Below are positions 56,075 through 64,000 of a stretch of 64,000 bases of DNA, in pieces. Numbering within the stretch: position 1 is the stretch's first letter; every line of letters begins with the position of its first letter. Below the pieces are notes generated by a model that saw only the letters and a program-made list of their open reading frames with translations, had not been told where the DNA came from and did not search any database. A program made the translations under genes and the position numbers. The DNA is from Falsiphaeobacter marinintestinus (lineage in GTDB: Bacteria; Pseudomonadota; Alphaproteobacteria; Rhodobacterales; Rhodobacteraceae), in assembly GCF_007923355.1 (NCBI RefSeq), contig NZ_VOGO01000001.1, positions 62,001-126,000 of the forward strand. Reading direction: 5' to 3'.

Positions 56075-57703
56075 TCAGTCGAGGCTGAATGTCGGCAAGG
56101 CCGAGACCGCGCTGGGGGCCGGAATTGCCGCTTGCGGCGTACCGGTCAGACCCTGAGCAGCCGCTTTGATCAGGGACACACGTTCGGGCTGACCGGGGGC
56201 AAAGACGGGCTCAGCCCCTGTCTCCAATGCGCTGACAGCCATGGCGTACCAATCTTGTGCGCGCTCAGACGACTGTGCGACACCGAAACCCTGCGACAGA
56301 TGATGGCCAATGAGTTCTGCATACGGCGTCTCGCCGATCCCGACCAGCACCAGGGCCGAGCCCAGCGCGACGTTCATCTTGTCCCGACGATAGCCCGAGA
56401 ACAGGCAGATCTTGCCGGTCGTCGCCAATTGCTCCAGCGACATGTTCGAATTCAACGCAAATTTCTGGACGTTACCGCGCACGGACTGGCTGTCGGAACT
56501 GGTCAGGCTGCCCACGAACGGCTCCAACACGGGGCCAAACCCGTCGCACTGGGCATCGATCTGATCCTGTGAGGCGCCTTGTACCTTGGCGATCATGTTC
56601 TCCCCTGCCCCGATCGCATACGTGCGGGTCAGGCAGAATTGTTCGCCCAGTGCCAGTTCAGGGTCGGTCATGCTGGCCAAAGTGACATAGCCGCCATTGG
56701 TGTTGGTCAGCAGGCTGACCTTGCTGCACCGGCTTGCAAGCGAGGCCTGAGGAGCTTCGTCACCGGCCATGCTGAACACCGGCAGGCCTGCCGCAGGCTG
56801 TTCGGCAGCGGCCATGGTGGTCGGCGGATTGGCTTGCTGAGGTTGCACCGGAACCGGTTGGGCCGGAACCTGTGCCGCTGCCAGCTGAGTTTGTGGCGTT
56901 TCGTTCAAACGACAAACACTTTGATGGCATGAAAAGCTGGCCGTGGTCACGCCACGCGCCTGAAAGTCGCTGCGCTGATATCCTTGCGGCGTCGAGGTAA
57001 AGACCATCACTGAACAATGCGAGGCCCCGCACCAGAACGAACTGCCCGTCACAGATGTGTCCAGCACATAGTCGTTCTTGCCGTCGCCATTCATGTCCGC
57101 CAGCAACAGAAAGCCCGAGCGCTGCAGTAACTGTTCGGCACTGGGTTCGGAACTGTCGGCGATTTCGTCAATGGCCTGGCTGACCTCGGTCGGCAGGCCG
57201 CCATAATTGCTGGACGCCGTGCGGATACCGGCGGCTTCGTCGCGCCAGGTCAGCAACAGGCCGCGAACTCCACCCGGCCCTTGCATCGCCTTGATTACCT
57301 CGGGTCCACCGATCTGCGCCCGGTTCATAGAGGCAACCAGAAAGTCGCGTTCGTACTGGGTCAGCGTTCCTGTGGCCGGATAGCCCATGAACAGCTGATA
57401 CTGCGAGGCCGCCGTTCGGGTGCGCCCGCCGATCACCCCATCGGGCGAACCTGCCGGAAAGCTGAAATAGTTCAGCGCGGTCTGCATCTCACGGTTTTGT
57501 TGCCGCTGCGCTGAGTACGTCGAAGAATAGCTTTTCTTCGAACTGTAGGTTTTCTTCTTGCTCTTGTTTGCGCCATGAACGATGGCGCCGCCAATAATGC
57601 CTCCGACAATCGCCGCTCCAAGGTTGTCCGCCCGTGCGGGTGCCCAGGCACCATTCGCAATCAGGACGGCGACGAATACCGTTTTAACTGACTTTGTAAA
57701 CAT
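56075..57703 (-). CDS. Secreted peptidoglycan-binding-domain protein
   Basis: A 542-residue exported protein. Signal peptide MFTKSVKTVFVAVLIANGAWAPARA; a glycine-zipper stretch (AAIVGGIIGGAIVHGA) and a Lys/Ser/Tyr-rich linker (KSKKKTYSSKKSYSS); then a PG_binding_1 domain at about 70-125 (MQTALNYFSFPAGSPDGVIGGRTRTAASQYQ). Residues 200-270 hold an FG-GAP-like segment (FLLLADMNGDGKNDYVLD) with cysteines, followed by a Gln/Pro-rich linker and a C-terminal helical domain (Sel1/TPR-like). A structural or wall-associated role is likely; no lytic motif is seen. Confidence 0.85.
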   Translation of the reverse strand: MFTKSVKTVFVAVLIANGAWAPARADNLGAAIVGGIIGGAIVHGANKSKKKTYSSKKSYSSTYSAQRQQNREMQTALNYFSFPAGSPDGVIGGRTRTAASQYQLFMGYPATGTLTQYERDFLVASMNRAQIGGPEVIKAMQGPGGVRGLLLTWRDEAAGIRTASSNYGGLPTEVSQAIDEIADSSEPSAEQLLQRSGFLLLADMNGDGKNDYVLDTSVTGSSFWCGASHCSVMVFTSTPQGYQRSDFQARGVTTASFSCHQSVCRLNETPQTQLAAAQVPAQPVPVQPQQANPPTTMAAAEQPAAGLPVFSMAGDEAPQASLASRCSKVSLLTNTNGGYVTLASMTDPELALGEQFCLTRTYAIGAGENMIAKVQGASQDQIDAQCDGFGPVLEPFVGSLTSSDSQSVRGNVQKFALNSNMSLEQLATTGKICLFSGYRRDKMNVALGSALVLVGIGETPYAELIGHHLSQGFGVAQSSERAQDWYAMAVSALETGAEPVFAPGQPERVSLIKAAAQGLTGTPQAAIPAPSAVSALPTFSLD

Positions 57704-57816
57704 TCTATCTGATCCCTATTAAGGTCCCGTAATGGAATCAGATTAACCGAATCTGCGTCAGGAAGTGAGTGAAAAAGTTCACATTCCCCGTGCATACATT
57801 GGTCAAAGGCTAGAAA

Positions 57817-58470
57817 ATGGTGGAATGGATCATTTCGGATGGGCTGACAGGCTATGAAGATGCTGTGTCGTTCATGGAAGATCGCGCTGCGGCCATTGCG
57901 ACCGGGGATGCCGATGAATGCATCTGGCTGGTCGAACACCCGCCGCTTTACACCGCCGGCACCAGCGCCAAGCCAACCGACCTTACAGATCCGGACCGGT
58001 TCCCGGTGTATGAGTCAAAGCGCGGCGGACAATATACCTATCATGGACCCGGTCAGCGGGTTGTGTATGTAATGCTGGACCTGAACCGACGCGGACGCGA
58101 TGTGCGCCGGTTTGTCGAGATGCTGGAAAACTGGGTGATTGCCACGTTGGCCGAATTCAATCTGACCGGACACATCCGCGAAGGCCGCGTCGGTGTCTGG
58201 ATCGAACGGGATGACAAGCCAATGACAGTCACCGGCAAGAAAGCCGAAGACAAAATTGCCGCCATCGGAATTCGGTTGCGCAAATGGGTCAGTTTCCACG
58301 GGATATCGATTAATGTGGAACCGGATCTCAGCCATTTTACCGGTATCGTACCCTGTGGTATCACCGAGTTTGGCGTGACCAGCCTTGTCGATCTCGGGCT
58401 TCCGGTAACCATGGAGGATCTGGATGTTGCCTTGCGCAAGACCTTTGAAACGCTGTTGGGTGACGTTTAA
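57817..58470 (+). CDS. lipB: Octanoyltransferase LipB
   Basis: A 217-residue enzyme that moves octanoyl from acyl-ACP to lipoyl domains, the first step of lipoate synthesis. The conserved blocks are [35 protein letters not shown] and the active-site region [22 protein letters not shown] with its lysine, ending in [15 protein letters not shown] with the catalytic cysteine (PCGI). It is convergent with the LuxR/hydrolase gene, 6 nt apart. Confidence 0.97.
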   Translation: MVEWIISDGLTGYEDAVSFMEDRAAAIATGDADECIWLVEHPPLYTAGTSAKPTDLTDPDRFPVYESKRGGQYTYHGPGQRVVYVMLDLNRRGRDVRRFVEMLENWVIATLAEFNLTGHIREGRVGVWIERDDKPMTVTGKKAEDKIAAIGIRLRKWVSFHGISINVEPDLSHFTGIVPCGITEFGVTSLVDLGLPVTMEDLDVALRKTFETLLGDV

Positions 58471-58476
58471 CTCCGG

Positions 58477-60147
58477 TTACTGTTCGCCCGATAGATCGTC
58501 TATGGCAGCAAAGACAAGGTCCGGGCGTTCATAGAACAGCAACTGGCCGACACCCTCGGTTATCCTCAGGTCCACGCCCTTTCGCCCCTTCAGCCCCGCT
58601 TGCATGCGTTCAAACCGGTTCACATGGTCACCCGCGCCGTGCAGATATATCACCGGAGCGGCCTCGCCTGTGATCAATGGCCCCCAATCGCGCACTGTCC
58701 AATAGCTGTCCGAGGCGAACCCGACTGCCCCTTGCTTGACGGACATGCGATACCCCGACTGTAACCACGGGCCAAGTTCCAGGTGTCGGATTGTTGCCCT
58801 ATCCATCGTATCGTCCGGGAACTGCGCATCAATAAAAGCGTCGATGTCTTCGCTGTCGATCATCGCGATTCCTGCGCGCAACACAGCTGGCAATAAGGCT
58901 GGCGTGAACCGTGCTGTATACGCCATGATCCGGACCCGTTTGGTCATCGAGGATATGTCAGACAGCCTGACAATGGGCACACCACTCGAGATCGCGACGG
59001 CCCCGGTTACCCTGTCCCGCAACCGATGCGCCAGAACATGCGCATAAATACCGCCTGCCAAATGCCCAACGATGATTGGACGATCAAGGTTTTCACGATC
59101 GATCAGCTCTGCGATTTGATCGGTCACCACATCCATGATGGTTTCGGGGCGCAGGACCGGATCGGATTGCCCAAACCCGGGTCGCATGGGCGCCAAAACC
59201 TCATACCCTCGTGCAACCAGCTGCGGCGACAGGTATTCAAGCACCGCGACTGCATCCAGCATCCCGTGCAAGAAAATGATAGGCGGACGGCCCGTTGCAC
59301 GCCCGGCCCGAAACAACTGCACCCTGCGGCCATCCCGCGCGGCAAAGCTTTCGTCACGCAATGCGGTTTTACCGGCGCGATCACCGGTCCGGGCCTCTTC
59401 GTTGATCAAGAAGGCCACCAGACGGATCAGTTCCACCTGCCCCGGCGCCCCGGATTTGGACAGGATCGACTTAGATTGATTGCGAACAGTATGTTCGGAT
59501 TTCCCCATCTCACCGGCAATTTCACGTAGGCTTTTACCCGTCATGAGATGGCGCACGATTTCGACCTCTGCAGGGGAAAGGCCAAAGGACTTTACCAGCA
59601 TGTCGCCCGCCTGCGGGGACCACTGGAAGTCCAGCGGTTCGATCAGAAGCGCGTGTTCATCGCGATCCGCACCAGGTGCAGTGACAGCCCGAACGACAAG
59701 GTGCCGGGGGCTTCGACCCGTCGTGAGAACCGCAGGCGCCCGGGACGGCAGAGTTGCGGATTGAAGGTCGCGGATCAGGTCTGACAAGACCTGTTGCGAA
59801 TGAGCCGTCAGGTTTGAGCGGATCTCATCCGCGTCTGTCAAATCTGCCAGCCATCCGCTGCAGGCCGGACTGCGTGCCGTCACTGTTCCGTCGGGACCAA
59901 CGGCCAGCAATGGGGTTTGGGCCGCAGAAACCTGTTTGCGGATGCCGGGGATTGGGATCTTTCGTCCGACCTGTTCCAAAATCTGATAGGCACGGGCAAA
60001 ATGCGCCTGCAATTCGGCGTCCCGGCCCGGGCTGTCGACATCCATGGCGTCTTCGAGGTGCATCAACCGATCGCCGTCCTGGTCAAACGGCGCATGAATC
60101 GAGCTTTCGATATGGTCCGCCCAGATGTCCAGAAACGAATCGAACAA
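58477..60147 (-). CDS. LuxR-type HTH fused to a catalytically degenerate alpha/beta hydrolase
   Basis: A 556-residue fusion. Residues about 75-170 form a PAS-like domain (PLLAVGPDGTVTARSPA). Residues 185-245 are a LuxR HTH (FGLSPAEVEIVRHLMTGKSLREIAGEMGKSEHTVRNQSKSIL). Residues 265-556 are an alpha/beta hydrolase (FLHGMLDAVAVL). The nucleophile elbow reads GHLAGG, with Leu363 (codon TTG, one step from TCG) where serine belongs; the late GxGH is GVGQ, with Gln535 in place of histidine. The acid Asp507 (GAGDHV) remains. It therefore probably binds a ligand without hydrolysing it and acts as a receptor domain for the HTH. It lacks an adjacent partner gene. Confidence 0.88.
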   Translation of the reverse strand: MFDSFLDIWADHIESSIHAPFDQDGDRLMHLEDAMDVDSPGRDAELQAHFARAYQILEQVGRKIPIPGIRKQVSAAQTPLLAVGPDGTVTARSPACSGWLADLTDADEIRSNLTAHSQQVLSDLIRDLQSATLPSRAPAVLTTGRSPRHLVVRAVTAPGADRDEHALLIEPLDFQWSPQAGDMLVKSFGLSPAEVEIVRHLMTGKSLREIAGEMGKSEHTVRNQSKSILSKSGAPGQVELIRLVAFLINEEARTGDRAGKTALRDESFAARDGRRVQLFRAGRATGRPPIIFLHGMLDAVAVLEYLSPQLVARGYEVLAPMRPGFGQSDPVLRPETIMDVVTDQIAELIDRENLDRPIIVGHLAGGIYAHVLAHRLRDRVTGAVAISSGVPIVRLSDISSMTKRVRIMAYTARFTPALLPAVLRAGIAMIDSEDIDAFIDAQFPDDTMDRATIRHLELGPWLQSGYRMSVKQGAVGFASDSYWTVRDWGPLITGEAAPVIYLHGAGDHVNRFERMQAGLKGRKGVDLRITEGVGQLLFYERPDLVFAAIDDLSGEQ

Positions 60148-60530
60148 GCTTGGGTTGATTACCGTCTCATAGACTGCCGCGATAACCCTTTCCCGCGTAG
60201 CGTCAAGCGAACGGGTGTTTGATGCTTCACCGTCTATATTGCGGCCCTCCGGCTATATACTGACTGCCTGGAACCGGACACAAACTTTGCGAAATTAACC
60301 TTTTGCGGCAAACTTAGCCCAAATGGGTCATGCGCCCCAGAAGCGACATCAGCCATATATCTCTTGCCGTTACGCAATTTCGTAATGGTATACAGTGGTT
60401 TCCCTCCCCAAAGGGCATGCCGCTTCCGTGAGTGGATTGACAGCCTTCTGTCGCCCCGGGAAATCCGGGGCGACAATTTCTTAATCTAAAAGGCTTTTGG
60501 GCGGTTACCAGCCCTCACGACCGAAACCCC
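60148..60530. other. Intergenic region with hairpin
   Basis: A 383-nt stretch without a convincing gene. An open frame on the plus strand (about 60223-60486) ends in a stretch reminiscent of a LysR C-terminus (FREWIDSLL), but it lacks a start and other support, so I do not call it. It also contains a terminator-like hairpin at 60449-60475. The upstream end must hold the promoter of the LuxR/hydrolase gene. Confidence 0.4.
60449..60475. terminator. GC hairpin downstream of the HIT gene
   Basis: TGTCGCCCCGG and CCGGGGCGACA form an 11-bp stem with a 5-nt loop. On the plus strand it is followed by ATTTCTT; on the minus strand it lies 56 nt beyond the HIT gene stop without a T tract. It is probably the end of the HIT transcript. 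Confidence 0.5.
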
Positions 60531-60962
60531 CTATCCCTCTGCCAGTGCGGCGCAGATTTTTTCGGCGTTGGCCGCGATGACATCCGCGTCTTCCATTTTG
60601 CCCGGTGGACGCAGCTTGATACCGTCGTGACGCGGCAGGATATGGAAATGCAGGTGGAACACTTCCTGTCCGCCAACGGCTTCGTTGAACTGCTGGATCG
60701 TGACTCCTCCAGCATCAAAGGCGGCCATCGCGGCTTGCGATATCTTTTGCGTGGTTTTCATGCACGCCAGAAGCTGCTCGGGCGAGGCATCCAGCACATT
60801 GCGGCAAGGCGTTTTGGGGATAACCAGACAATGCCCATCGGCGCGCGGCATGATATCCATGAACACAAGCGTATCGTCGTCTTCATAAACTTGAGTCGAC
60901 GGAATTTCGCCGCGCAGGATCTTGGCGAAGATGTTGTCGGGGTCGTAAGTCATATCGGGCAT
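60531..60962 (-). CDS. HIT-family (histidine triad) protein
   Basis: A 143-residue nucleotide hydrolase or transferase of the HINT/HIT superfamily. The histidine triad is HLHFHILPRH (HxHxHxx), preceded by FMDIMPRADGHCLVIPK and FNEAVGGQEVFH. It hydrolyses AMP-lysine or nucleoside phosphoramidates in characterised relatives. The ATG at 60962 or that at 60953 (MTYDPDNIF) can start it. A pair of GTACAAAACGG motifs lies about 100-140 nt upstream. Confidence 0.93.
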   Translation of the reverse strand: MPDMTYDPDNIFAKILRGEIPSTQVYEDDDTLVFMDIMPRADGHCLVIPKTPCRNVLDASPEQLLACMKTTQKISQAAMAAFDAGGVTIQQFNEAVGGQEVFHLHFHILPRHDGIKLRPPGKMEDADVIAANAEKICAALAEG

Positions 60963-61058
60963 CCGTTCTTTCAGACTGTTGCCCGAGTTGTGGGCCAGCC
61001 GTCAGAAAGGGTCAAGCAACACCGGGTTCAATGCGGACGCGGAAATGCCGGGTTTTGA

Positions 61059-61106
61059 CCGTTTTGTACTATCAAATTCGATGCAATGTTCCGTTTTGTA
61101 CAAAAC
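61059..61106 (-). repeat. Paired motif GTACAAAACGG upstream of the HIT gene
   Basis: On the minus strand GTACAAAACGG occurs twice, starting 32 nt apart, as at 41326-41368. The upstream copy is part of a perfect 16-bp palindrome, CGTTTTGTACAAAACG (61092-61107). The location, about 100-145 nt before the HIT start, suits an operator. Confidence 0.5.
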
Positions 61107-61272
61107 GCGATCCCGCAAAGGCCCCCTCTGACGACTTCGGATCGCCGAGGGTGAGGCCGCAAGCGAAAACAACAAAGAAGCGCCCGGATCAGTTGGCGAT
61201 GCTCCAGAACATTTTGCGGTCTTCGATCTTGCGAGACGTCCGGACGACGTATCCAATAAGGTCTCGCTGGGC

Positions 61273-62433
61273 CTACCAGGCGGCTTCATAAATATTGAGT
61301 GCGTCAGCTTCGGTAAGCTCACGTGGATTGTTCACGAGCAGACGGGTTTGGTTCATCGCATCGCTTGCCAATCTGGGCAGGACGTCCCGGGGGATATCCA
61401 TTTCGCGCAGGGTTTGTTGCAGGCCGCATCGTTTCGACAATGCTGCCATTGACTCGCAGAATGCCATGGCGCGCTCTTGTTCGTTTTCAATCCTCCCGAG
61501 TTCGGGGAACGCAAATGGTGCCATCCGAGCGTAGGGCTCTGGCGCGACTTCGGCGTTGAACCGCAACACATACGGCAGCACCAGTGCATTCGACAGGCCA
61601 TGCGGCACATGGAAATGGCCGCCAAGTGGGTAAGCCAGGGCGTGCACCGCCGCGACAGGAGAATTTGCAAAGGCTTGCCCCGCCATCATGGACCCCAGCA
61701 ACATGTCGGACCGCGCAGACAAATCCGCGCCGGTATGTACGGCGGTTTCAAGCGCGGCGCCCATCAACCTAAGCGCCTCGGTCGCGAGGTTTCGCGAAAT
61801 TGGATTGTTGTTGGGGCTTGCGGAGGCGAAGGCCTCGATCGCGTGCACCATGGCGTCGATCCCGGTCGCCGCCGTGATATGGGGCGGCAGGCCAAGCGTC
61901 AATTCCGGGTCAAGCAGCGCGATGTCCGGCAAGATCACGGGGGAAACAACACCCATTTTTTCGCTTTCGCCGGTTGTGACAATCGAAATCGGAGTGACCT
62001 CGGACCCGGTGCCGGATGTCGTCGGAACCAGGATCAATGGCAGGCGCGGCGCTTTTGCGTTGCCGACGCCATAGGCATCCTTGAGGGTTTGATTGCCAGT
62101 GGCCAGCAGAGCCGCAAGTTTCGCAACATCAAGCGACGATCCCCCGCCAAGCCCGACAACGCCCTGTGCCCCGCTGTCAACGGCGGCATCTGCGCAAAAC
62201 GTGACAACATTTTCTGGCGGGTCGGCTTTGACGTCCTGATACAAAGTGACCACGACCCCGGCGCTGTTTAACGCGGCCAGGGCGCGGTCGACGATGCCGG
62301 TTGCCATCATGCCGGGGTCTGTGACCAGCAGCACGCGCGTGCCAATTTCATTTTTGACGATGTCGCCAAGCTGATCCAGAAGCCCGGGGCCAAAACGAAT
62401 GCTTGGTGAAGTGTTGAAATTAAATGGCGTCAC
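61273..62433 (-). CDS. Iron-containing alcohol dehydrogenase (second copy)
   Basis: A 386-residue group III alcohol dehydrogenase. The cofactor loop is GLGGGSSLDVAKLAALL with PTTSGTGSEVTPISIV; metal ligands are in ATGIDAMVHAIEAF, AAVHALAYPLGG and HVPHGLSNALVLPYV. It differs from the member at 5162 in many positions and is closer to the broad alcohol/maleylacetate-reductase-like group. The start MTPFNFNT follows GGAATTCC, a moderate ribosome site. No operon partner. Confidence 0.93.
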   Translation of the reverse strand: MTPFNFNTSPSIRFGPGLLDQLGDIVKNEIGTRVLLVTDPGMMATGIVDRALAALNSAGVVVTLYQDVKADPPENVVTFCADAAVDSGAQGVVGLGGGSSLDVAKLAALLATGNQTLKDAYGVGNAKAPRLPLILVPTTSGTGSEVTPISIVTTGESEKMGVVSPVILPDIALLDPELTLGLPPHITAATGIDAMVHAIEAFASASPNNNPISRNLATEALRLMGAALETAVHTGADLSARSDMLLGSMMAGQAFANSPVAAVHALAYPLGGHFHVPHGLSNALVLPYVLRFNAEVAPEPYARMAPFAFPELGRIENEQERAMAFCESMAALSKRCGLQQTLREMDIPRDVLPRLASDAMNQTRLLVNNPRELTEADALNIYEAAW

Positions 62434-62908
62434 AGTGGAATTCCTTGAAGATCATGACTCGAAGGCCCGGGTGGTCATTGTGAGGGGCGCGGTAGTCGTC
62501 AGCGCAGAACGAAGCAGTCAGATGCGGTCGGCTTCTTGAAGTCTTGGGTCTCAAATCAAAATTTGGGTCGGCACATTCTCTGGGGTGACTTCCATCGAAG
62601 ATCTGGCTGCAAGCGTCATCTTGTAAGAAAGAATGCGGACAAGAAACCCCAAAACAAGCCCGTACTCATTAAGAATGCATGGTCATTGTGCAGGGGCCCG
62701 GGCCTTTGCCCGTTTCGCCGAACGCCTGATTTGACAGACCGAACAAGAGCCGACGGATAAGAAGACCCCTGCAAGTCTGGCCGATCACGCGGCGGTTAAG
62801 GGCTTGGCACGGGTTTTCACAGCGTCGATCACCAAGATCCGCACAGGACGAAGGTGCCGATTGAGCAGGCAAACGACGGCGCGGTTCAAGGAGGCGCGTC
62901 AATTTATC
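62434..62908. other. Intergenic region upstream of ctaD
   Basis: About 475 nt between divergent genes. Short open frames exist on both strands but lack ribosome sites and recognisable products. No tRNA, rRNA or clear ncRNA is seen. It must hold the promoter of the alcohol dehydrogenase gene and part of the ctaD upstream region. Confidence 0.4.
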
Positions 62909-62922
62909 TTGATCCATATCAA
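62909..62922 (+). promoter_or_regulatory. FNR/FnrL-type box upstream of ctaD
   Basis: TTGAT-CCAT-ATCAA is a perfect match to the FNR family consensus TTGAT-N4-ATCAA, 101 nt before the ctaD start. In Rhodobacterales FnrL represses aa3-type oxidase genes when oxygen is low, so repression is expected; binding here is inferred from the sequence. Confidence 0.7.
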
Positions 62923-63022
62923 ATTCGACCATTGAAGCACCCCGCTCAGCATTCTAAAACTTGCATGAATTCGCGCGCGCTTCAGGCTTTTTGCGTGCGC
63001 CCCACGCAACAGGAGGCACCCA

Positions 63023-64000
63023 ATGGCAGACGCAGCCATTCACGGGCACGAGCATGAAGACGAGCGCGGTTTCTTTACCCGTTGGTTCATGTCTACGAAC
63101 CACAAGGATATCGGCATCCTTTATCTGGTCGTTTCGGCGATCGTAGGTCTGATTTCCGTTACTTTTACCGTATTTATGCGCTTGGAGCTAATGGATCCCG
63201 GCGTTCAGTACATGTGCCTCGAAGGCTTCCGCATGTTTGGCGGCGGTGGGGCTGAATGTACCCCCAACGGGCACCTTTGGAACGTTCTAATCACCTATCA
63301 CGGCGTTCTGATGATGTTCTTCGTGGTGATTCCCGCGCTGTTCGGCGGATTCGGCAACTATTTCATGCCGCTGCAGATCGGCGCGCCGGATATGGCGTTC
63401 CCGCGGCTGAACAACCTGTCGTTCTGGCTGTATGTGGCCGGGACATCGCTGGGTGTGGCTTCGATGCTGAGCCCCGGTGGTAACGACCAGCTTGGATCGG
63501 GCGTCGGATGGGTTCTGTACCCGCCTCTGTCCACCACCGAGGGCGGCATGTCGATGGATCTGGCGATCTTCGCGGTGCACGTTTCGGGTGCCTCGTCGAT
63601 CCTGGGTGCGATCAACATGATCACCACCTTCCTGAACATGCGTGCCCCCGGCATGACCCTGTTCAAGGTGCCGCTGTTCTCGTGGTCGATCTTTGTCACA
63701 GCCTGGCTGATCTTGCTGTCGCTGCCGGTTCTGGCGGGCGCCATCACCATGCTGCTGATGGATCGCAACTTTGGCTTTACGTTCTTTGATCCTGCCGGTG
63801 GCGGCGATCCGGTCCTGTACCAACACATCCTGTGGTTCTTTGGTCACCCCGAAGTGTACATCGTGATCCTGCCGGGCTTTGGTATCATCAGCCACGTGAT
63901 CGCCACGTTCTCGCGCAAGCCGGTGTTCGGCTATCTGCCGATGGTCTGGGCGATCATTGCGATTGGCGCACTGGGCTTTGTCGTGTGGGCGCACCACATG
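63023..64000 (+). CDS. ctaD: Cytochrome c oxidase subunit I (5' part)
   Basis: The first 326 codons of subunit I of aa3-type cytochrome c oxidase; the frame is open at the window end. [19 protein letters not shown] is the typical opening. [29 protein letters not shown] carries the low-spin haem a His. [20 protein letters not shown] holds the CuB His and the Tyr of the His-Tyr cross-link, and WAHHM at the end is the second CuB histidine pair. The start has AGGAGG 7 nt upstream. A perfect FnrL box lies 101 nt upstream. Confidence 0.98.
   Translation, partial: MADAAIHGHEHEDERGFFTRWFMSTNHKDIGILYLVVSAIVGLISVTFTVFMRLELMDPGVQYMCLEGFRMFGGGGAECTPNGHLWNVLITYHGVLMMFFVVIPALFGGFGNYFMPLQIGAPDMAFPRLNNLSFWLYVAGTSLGVASMLSPGGNDQLGSGVGWVLYPPLSTTEGGMSMDLAIFAVHVSGASSILGAINMITTFLNMRAPGMTLFKVPLFSWSIFVTAWLILLSLPVLAGAITMLLMDRNFGFTFFDPAGGGDPVLYQHILWFFGHPEVYIVILPGFGIISHVIATFSRKPVFGYLPMVWAIIAIGALGFVVWAHHM

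Noticed and set aside
60223-60486. Possible LysR C-terminal remnant on the plus strand
   Set aside because: Only a short stretch (FREWIDSLL) is suggestive; no start codon, ribosome site or other domain supports it.
62536-62760. Short open frame upstream of ctaD
   Set aside because: No ribosome site, no recognisable product, and it lies in the promoter region.

Overview
The window looks like a chromosomal segment of a marine alphaproteobacterium of the order Rhodobacterales (Roseobacter group). This is inferred from the gene families (DUF6314, ccmABCDG, FnrL- and CtrA-type sites, TRAP and MttB/dimethylglycine genes, Hint-domain proteins), the GC-rich codon usage and typical intergenic hairpin repeats. 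No species can be named from the sequence alone.

Layout. 1-14 kb is mostly housekeeping: a partial secreted protein, bioY, DUF6314, an alpha/beta hydrolase, purB, a secreted-protein gene broken by one in-frame TAA, an iron-type alcohol dehydrogenase, a 52-residue secreted peptide beside a TPR protein that shares its cysteine motif, an orphan FliG-like protein, an EamA transporter, an LpxL-type acyltransferase, DUF1223 and aconitase (acnA).

14.3-23.9 kb is the unusual part. Five genes carry unrelated, acidic, lysine-poor N-terminal modules joined to a near-identical C-terminal Hedgehog/intein (Hint) domain. Most have their own terminator, and two have perfect CtrA-type boxes (TTAA-N7-TTAA) upstream. 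A HlyC-type toxin-activating lysine acyltransferase lies 5 nt before the third Hint gene. A small secreted protein and an RTX calcium-binding protein follow. No type I secretion genes are in the window.

23.9-31 kb is envelope and export: ccmABCDG, an Mth938-like protein, a TauE/SafE permease and yajC-secD-secF. 31-39 kb holds a methylated-amine cluster (a dimethylglycine-dehydrogenase-like flavoprotein, an MttB-family methyltransferase, a TetR regulator) preceded by a 1037-residue winged-helix/ATPase/TPR regulator. At 39-41.5 kb two identical tRNA-Asp genes flank a single leucine-rich-repeat gene.

41.7-54.3 kb is catabolic: a TRAP transporter with an SDR dehydrogenase and a divergent GntR regulator; a Rieske oxygenase with two AhpD/CMD-like proteins and a metallo-beta-lactamase-fold hydrolase; an amino-acid-type ABC transporter; and an XRE-cupin regulator with a creatininase-family amidohydrolase and an M29/NicX-like metalloenzyme. 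An IS3-family element follows, with a nonsense mutation near the transposase C-terminus.

55.8-64 kb returns to core genes: tRNA-Leu, a peptidoglycan-binding secreted protein, lipB, a LuxR-type regulator fused to an alpha/beta-hydrolase domain that lacks its catalytic Ser and His, a HIT protein, a second iron alcohol dehydrogenase, and the 5' part of ctaD behind a perfect FNR/FnrL box.
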